Source: Ensifer sp. IC3342
Lineage (GTDB): Bacteria; Pseudomonadota; Alphaproteobacteria; Rhizobiales; Rhizobiaceae
Assembly: GCF_020193655.1 (NCBI RefSeq)
Contig: NZ_JADYVE010000001.1
Coordinates: 186,001 to 250,000, forward strand
Reading direction: 5' to 3'
Length of the DNA: 64,000 bases
The notes under the pieces are model-generated. The model had not been told where the DNA came from, searched no databases, and saw only the letters and a list, made by a program, of their open reading frames with translations. Made by a program: the position numbers and the translations under genes. Of the stretch, positions 60,165-64,000 are shown one piece after another; position 1 is the first letter of the stretch; the number at the start of each line of letters is the position of its first letter.

Positions 60165-60545
60165 TCACGCGGGCTCTGTGTCGATGCCCGCCTCGACCAG
60201 TTCCTTGAAGCCGCCGATGTTGAATACTGCCGTGTAACCCATATCCTGCAGCGTCTTGCCGGCAAGCGCCGAACGGCCGCCGGACGCACAATGCAGAAGG
60301 ACCGTCTTGTCCTTTTGGAACGCTGGATTGTGATATTGACTTTCCGGGTCTGCGCGAAATTCCAGCATCCCCCGCGAGACGTTCACCGCGCCCTTGATCT
60401 TGCCGGTTTGCTGAACCTCCGTCGGATCGCGGACATCCACGACGAGCACACCGCCGGAGCGCATTTTCTCGGCCGCCTCGGTGGGCGACAATTTCGGGAC
60501 AACACTATTTGCTTCCGCTAGCAAGTCCTTGACGTTCTTCGCCAT
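60165..60545 (-). CDS. Rhodanese-domain protein
   Basis: 126 residues, single rhodanese domain. VLVVDVRDPTEVQQTGKIKGAVNVSRGML near 33-60 and the active-site loop LLHCASGGRSALAGKTL near 83-98 with the catalytic cysteine. Stand-alone versions move sulfane sulfur or serve in thiol redox; the acceptor is unknown. 190 bases after aspS start region on the same strand, with a terminator between. Confidence 0.92.
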   Translation of the reverse strand: MAKNVKDLLAEANSVVPKLSPTEAAEKMRSGGVLVVDVRDPTEVQQTGKIKGAVNVSRGMLEFRADPESQYHNPAFQKDKTVLLHCASGGRSALAGKTLQDMGYTAVFNIGGFKELVEAGIDTEPA

Positions 60546-60680
60546 CGTTCACTCCACCCAAAACGCTGCCATGGAGCAGCGAAGAAAGGAAACGCTTCGA
60601 CGGAAATCCTGTCAAGGCGAGCAACGGGATGGCGACTTCGGGGCAGCGGTCGAATGCGGCTCAGGTGATGCCCCTCGGGC

Positions 60681-60713
60681 AAAAAAAGGGCCCGGCGGTA
60701 GAGACCCCGGGCC
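60681..60713 (-). terminator. Intrinsic terminator of aspS
   Basis: Reverse strand: GGCCCGG/CCGGGCC stem with an 11-base loop, then CTTTTTTT. It starts about 20 bases after the aspS stop. Confidence 0.92.
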
Positions 60714-60734
60714 ATATTTGTGCGTTTAAGGATC

Positions 60735-62522
60735 TCAGTCCTTCTTCTGCGGGATCGGACGGATTGCCAGCTCGCGCAGTTGCGTCGGTGTCGCCGGCGA
60801 TGGTGCGCCCATCAGGAGGTCCTGGGCCTGCTGGTTCATCGGGAAGAGCGAAATCTCGCGCAGGTTCTTGGCGCCGACGAGCAACATGACGATGCGGTCG
60901 ATGCCGAAGGCCATGCCGCCGTGCGGCGGCGCGCCGTACTGGAAGGCGCGGTAGAGCCCGCCGAACTGCTCCTCGACTTCCTGCCGGGACTTACCCGTCA
61001 ACTCGAAGGCCTTGACCATCAGTTCAGGCAGTTGGTTACGGATGGAGCCGGACGCAATCTCGAAGCCATTGCAGACCATGTCGTATTGATAGGCCATGAT
61101 GGAGAGCGGGTCGTCGCCGTTCAACGCCTCGAGGCCACCCTGCGGCATCGAGAAGGGGTTGTGAGCGAAATCGATCCTCTTTTCCTCTTCCAGCCATTCG
61201 TAGAACGGGAAGTCGACAATCCAGCACAGTTCGAAGCGCTCGCGGTCGACGAGGTTCAATTCTTCACCCGCCTTCGTGCGGGCCTCGCCGGCAAACTTGT
61301 AGAACTTCGCCGGTTCACCGGCGACGAAGAAGCAGGCGTCTCCGTCCTCAAGACCGAGCTGCGTGCGGATCGCATCGGTGCGTTCCTCGCCGATGTTCTT
61401 GGCAAGCGGACCGGCGCCCTCGAGCTTTTCGCCCTCCTTGCGCCAGAATATATATCCGAGACCCGGCTGGCCCTGGCTCTGCGCCCAAGCGTTCATGCGG
61501 TCGCAGAATGCTCTGGAACCGCCGGTCTTGGCCGGAATTGCCCAGACCTCGACCCGCGGGTTGGATGCGATCATGTTGGCGAAGACCTTGAAGCCCGAAC
61601 CGGCGAAGTGCTCGGTCACGCTCTGCATCTCGATCGGATTGCGAAGGTCCGGCTTGTCGGAACCATATTTGCGGATCGCCGTGTCATAGGGAATGCGCGG
61701 GAACTTTTCGGTCACCGGCTTGCCGCCGGCGAAATCCGTGAAGATCGACCGGATCATCGGCTCCATCGTGTCCCATACGTCTTCCTGCTCCACGAAGCTC
61801 ATTTCGAGGTCGAGCTGGTAGAACTCGCCCGGCAGCCGGTCCGCGCGCGGATCCTCGTCGCGGAAGCAAGGAGCGATCTGGAAATAGCGGTCGAAGCCCG
61901 CGACCATCAGAAGCTGCTTGTACTGCTGCGGTGCCTGCGGCAGCGCGTAGAAGGTGCCGGGATGAATGCGGCTCGGCACGAGAAAGTCGCGCGCGCCTTC
62001 CGGCGAGGAAGCCGTCAGGATCGGCGTCGTGTATTCGGTGAAGCCGATCTCGCTCATGCCCCGGCGCATGGCCGAAATGATCTCGGTACGCTTGACGATG
62101 TTGCGGTGCAGCGTCTCGCGGCGAAGATCCAGGAAACGGTATTTGAGACGCACATCTTCCGGATAGTCCGGCTCGCCGAACACCGGCAGCGGCAATTCCT
62201 TGGCTGCCGAAAGAATCTCGATCTCCCGGGCATAAAGCTCGATCTCGCCTGTCGGCATGTTCTTGTTGACGGTTTCTTCGGTACGCGCCTTCACCGTTCC
62301 GTCGATGCGGATAACCCATTCGCCGCGCACCGTCTCTGCCGTCTTGAACGCCGGAGAATCCGGGTCGGCGACGACCTGGGTCATGCCATAATGATCGCGC
62401 AGGTCGATGAAGAGCACGCCGCCATGGTCGCGGACGCGGTGAACCCAGCCGGAGAGGCGAACGGTGGAGCCGACATCCGACTTACGGAGGGCGGCACAGG
62501 TGTGGCTGCGGTAACGGTGCAT
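60735..62522 (-). CDS. aspS: Aspartyl-tRNA synthetase
   Basis: 595-residue class II synthetase with bacterial layout: OB-fold anticodon domain ([27 protein letters not shown]), catalytic motif 2 [24 protein letters not shown] near 215-240, the inserted GAD domain (about 290-420), and motif 3 GIDRIVMLL near 540. Whether it charges only tRNA-Asp or also tRNA-Asn cannot be decided here. Monocistronic, with its own terminator. Confidence 0.97.
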   Translation of the reverse strand: MHRYRSHTCAALRKSDVGSTVRLSGWVHRVRDHGGVLFIDLRDHYGMTQVVADPDSPAFKTAETVRGEWVIRIDGTVKARTEETVNKNMPTGEIELYAREIEILSAAKELPLPVFGEPDYPEDVRLKYRFLDLRRETLHRNIVKRTEIISAMRRGMSEIGFTEYTTPILTASSPEGARDFLVPSRIHPGTFYALPQAPQQYKQLLMVAGFDRYFQIAPCFRDEDPRADRLPGEFYQLDLEMSFVEQEDVWDTMEPMIRSIFTDFAGGKPVTEKFPRIPYDTAIRKYGSDKPDLRNPIEMQSVTEHFAGSGFKVFANMIASNPRVEVWAIPAKTGGSRAFCDRMNAWAQSQGQPGLGYIFWRKEGEKLEGAGPLAKNIGEERTDAIRTQLGLEDGDACFFVAGEPAKFYKFAGEARTKAGEELNLVDRERFELCWIVDFPFYEWLEEEKRIDFAHNPFSMPQGGLEALNGDDPLSIMAYQYDMVCNGFEIASGSIRNQLPELMVKAFELTGKSRQEVEEQFGGLYRAFQYGAPPHGGMAFGIDRIVMLLVGAKNLREISLFPMNQQAQDLLMGAPSPATPTQLRELAIRPIPQKKD

Positions 62523-62818
62523 CGTCTAATCCTGGAATTGCAGAAAACCACGCAGGCTCGCATGACGGCGCGCGGCATGATCAAAATCGGGCGGAAAAGC
62601 GCATGATGCGCCGGTTTTGTCAAGGCCGCGGCTTGTTCCGGCGGCCGGAGTCGTGAGCCGGCGCACACTGCTGTCGCCGCTGTCATTGCAGATAGGTGGC
62701 GCAAAAAGAAGGGAAAAGGCCACAAATCGCTACTGTCCCCGACGGTAGGCCACCGCTAAACAGAAGTAGGCCGGCATTCTCTTCGAGTCGCGGCTGTTGT
62801 CCGGATGCTTCCTACCCC

Positions 62819-64000
62819 ATGTCCCAGATCCGCCCGCTCATCCCGCTTCTCGTCACCGCAGGCATTCTCATCGGCGGCAACGGTTTGCAGGGGACGTTCA
62901 TTTCACTGCGGGCGCTCGAGGAGGGATTTTCGACCTCGCTGATCGGGTTGGTCGGCGCCGGCTACAATATCGGCTTTGCCATAGGATGCGTCTATGTCAC
63001 CCGCATCCTGCGGGCAATCGGCCATATCCGCACCTTCTCGGCGATGGCCGCGATCGCATCCGCAGCGGCCATCGCGATGGTGTTGCTCATCGACCCGTGG
63101 TTCTGGTTCCTGATGCGGCTTCTTGCCGGTATCTGTTTCGCGAGCCTCTTTGCGACCGTCGAAAGCTGGCTGAACGCCAGCGTCACCAACGCTAACCGGG
63201 CGCGCACCCTTTCCATCTACCGCCTGGTGGATCTCGGCTCCGTAACCGCCGCCCAATATGTGATCCCGGGTGTCGGCATCGGCGGATTCGAGCTGTTCGC
63301 AATCATCTCGATGGCGCTGACACTCTCGCTCGTGCCGATTTCCTTTGCCGACCGGTCAAGTCCTGTCGCTCCGGAGGCAATCCGGTTCGACGTCAAGGCG
63401 CTGTGGAACATCTCGCCGCTGGCGACGGTCGGCTGCATCGTCGTCGGCCTCACCAACGCGGCCTTCCGCTCGCTGGGGCCGATCTATGCCCAGGGCATCG
63501 GCCTGTCGGTCACCGCAATCGCGACCTTCATGAGTGCGGGCATCATCGGCGGCGTGGTGCTGCAGTATCCGCTCGGCCACTATTCGGACCAGATCGACCG
63601 TCGGCTGATCATTTTGATTGCCACGCTCGGTTCGCTTCTTGCAGGGCTTTTCCTCGCCTTCGGCGCAGGCAGCGACGAATGGCTGAATTTCGCCGGCATC
63701 TTTGCCTTCGGCGCTTTCGCAATGCCGCTCTACTCGCTCTGCTCGGCACATGCCAATGACCATGCGGCCGAGGGGCAGCATGCGCTGGTCTCCGCCGGCA
63801 TGCTGTTCTTCTGGTCGCTCGGCGCGATCATCGGGCCACTCTTCGCCTCGTTCATGCTCGACCTCTTCGGACCGCAGGCACTCTTCATCTATACCACGGT
63901 GATCCTCGCCCTCTTCATGCTCTACACGCTACGGCGCATGACGGCGCGTGCGTCGGTTCCAACGGAAGAGCGCGCCATGCCGTTTCGCAATCTCCTGCGC
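62819..64000 (+). CDS. MFS transporter, YcaD-like (cut by window edge)
   Basis: 394 codons visible, open to the right edge. Twelve hydrophobic helices are all but complete: RPLIPLLVTAGILIGGNGLQGTFISLRALEEGF opens, GFAIGCVYVTRILRAIGHIRTFS is the motif A loop, and RLLAGICFASLFATVESWLNASV the fourth-fifth helix. This pattern fits the YcaD-like group of MFS permeases. Substrate unknown. Upstream 296 bases to aspS show no other gene. Confidence 0.9.
   Translation, partial: MSQIRPLIPLLVTAGILIGGNGLQGTFISLRALEEGFSTSLIGLVGAGYNIGFAIGCVYVTRILRAIGHIRTFSAMAAIASAAAIAMVLLIDPWFWFLMRLLAGICFASLFATVESWLNASVTNANRARTLSIYRLVDLGSVTAAQYVIPGVGIGGFELFAIISMALTLSLVPISFADRSSPVAPEAIRFDVKALWNISPLATVGCIVVGLTNAAFRSLGPIYAQGIGLSVTAIATFMSAGIIGGVVLQYPLGHYSDQIDRRLIILIATLGSLLAGLFLAFGAGSDEWLNFAGIFAFGAFAMPLYSLCSAHANDHAAEGQHALVSAGMLFFWSLGAIIGPLFASFMLDLFGPQALFIYTTVILALFMLYTLRRMTARASVPTEERAMPFRNLLR

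Noticed and set aside
60720..62606. 628-codon forward open frame opposite aspS
   Set aside because: Antisense shadow caused by high GC at third positions; the reverse strand codes for complete AspRS.

Overview
This window is a stretch of ordinary, densely coded alphaproteobacterial chromosome, very probably from Sinorhizobium/Ensifer or a close relative in the Rhizobiaceae. The evidence is the high-GC coding style, the lon-clpX-clpP order, a Rhizobiales-type LdtR/L,D-transpeptidase pair, a solo groEL, a zinc-independent HemB, a proton-pumping pyrophosphatase, and at least eight copies of the two-hairpin intergenic repeat known from rhizobia as RIME. No prophage, insertion sequence, plasmid backbone, CRISPR array or defence island is visible.

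Layout. 1-3.7 kb: ATP-dependent proteolysis (lon, cut by the left edge; clpX; clpP). 3.9-12.6 kb: mixed metabolism (phospholipase-D-like protein plus an EEP phosphodiesterase, a P450, an O-acetylhomoserine-sulfhydrylase-type enzyme with a CoA-binding protein and a cupin, a DMT transporter, a crotonase-fold protein, a thioesterase). 12.7-17.5 kb: rplM-rpsI with a structured leader, an Lrp regulator divergent from phhA, speB and argC. 17.5-19.9 kb: ctaA, a small DUF2842 protein and a phosphoesterase. 20.1-29.5 kb: a surface-polysaccharide cluster (BioF2-type acetyltransferase, Wzz/ExoP-like protein, Wza/ExoF-like lipoprotein, two GT4 glycosyltransferases, a priming sugar-phosphate transferase and a Wzy-like polymerase) without a recognisable flippase.

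29.8-36.5 kb: a small exported protein, tRNA-Pro(GGG), an orphan gene, then the reverse-strand run yceD-plsX-fabH-ihfA-merR, and a cytochrome bc1 assembly chaperone divergent from bamE. 36.5-46.8 kb: hppA, an MFS transporter, nusB-ribH, then, after three opposite-strand genes, ribE-ribD-nrdR-glyA. 46.9-53.6 kb: ldtP and its regulator ldtR, hemB, an RDD membrane protein, the N-end-rule leucyltransferase bpt, a second DMT transporter and an ArsR-like regulator. 53.8-64 kb: parC, an exported protein of unknown family, orphan groEL, a rhodanese, aspS and the start of an MFS transporter.

Functional links that can be read from the layout: lipid and cofactor synthesis (plsX, fabH, ribDEH, glyA, hemB, ctaA), ribosome and translation (rplM, rpsI, aspS, tRNA-Pro), proteostasis (lon, clpXP, bpt, groEL) and envelope (EPS cluster, ldtP, bamE). 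The most interesting signals are not a new system but local oddities: a terminator-like hairpin just after the probable rplM promoter, a palindromic repeat inserted in frame in ribD, paired substitutions in the RIME hairpins, a Wzz/kinase-like protein without its Walker A lysine, and a crotonase without catalytic glutamates.
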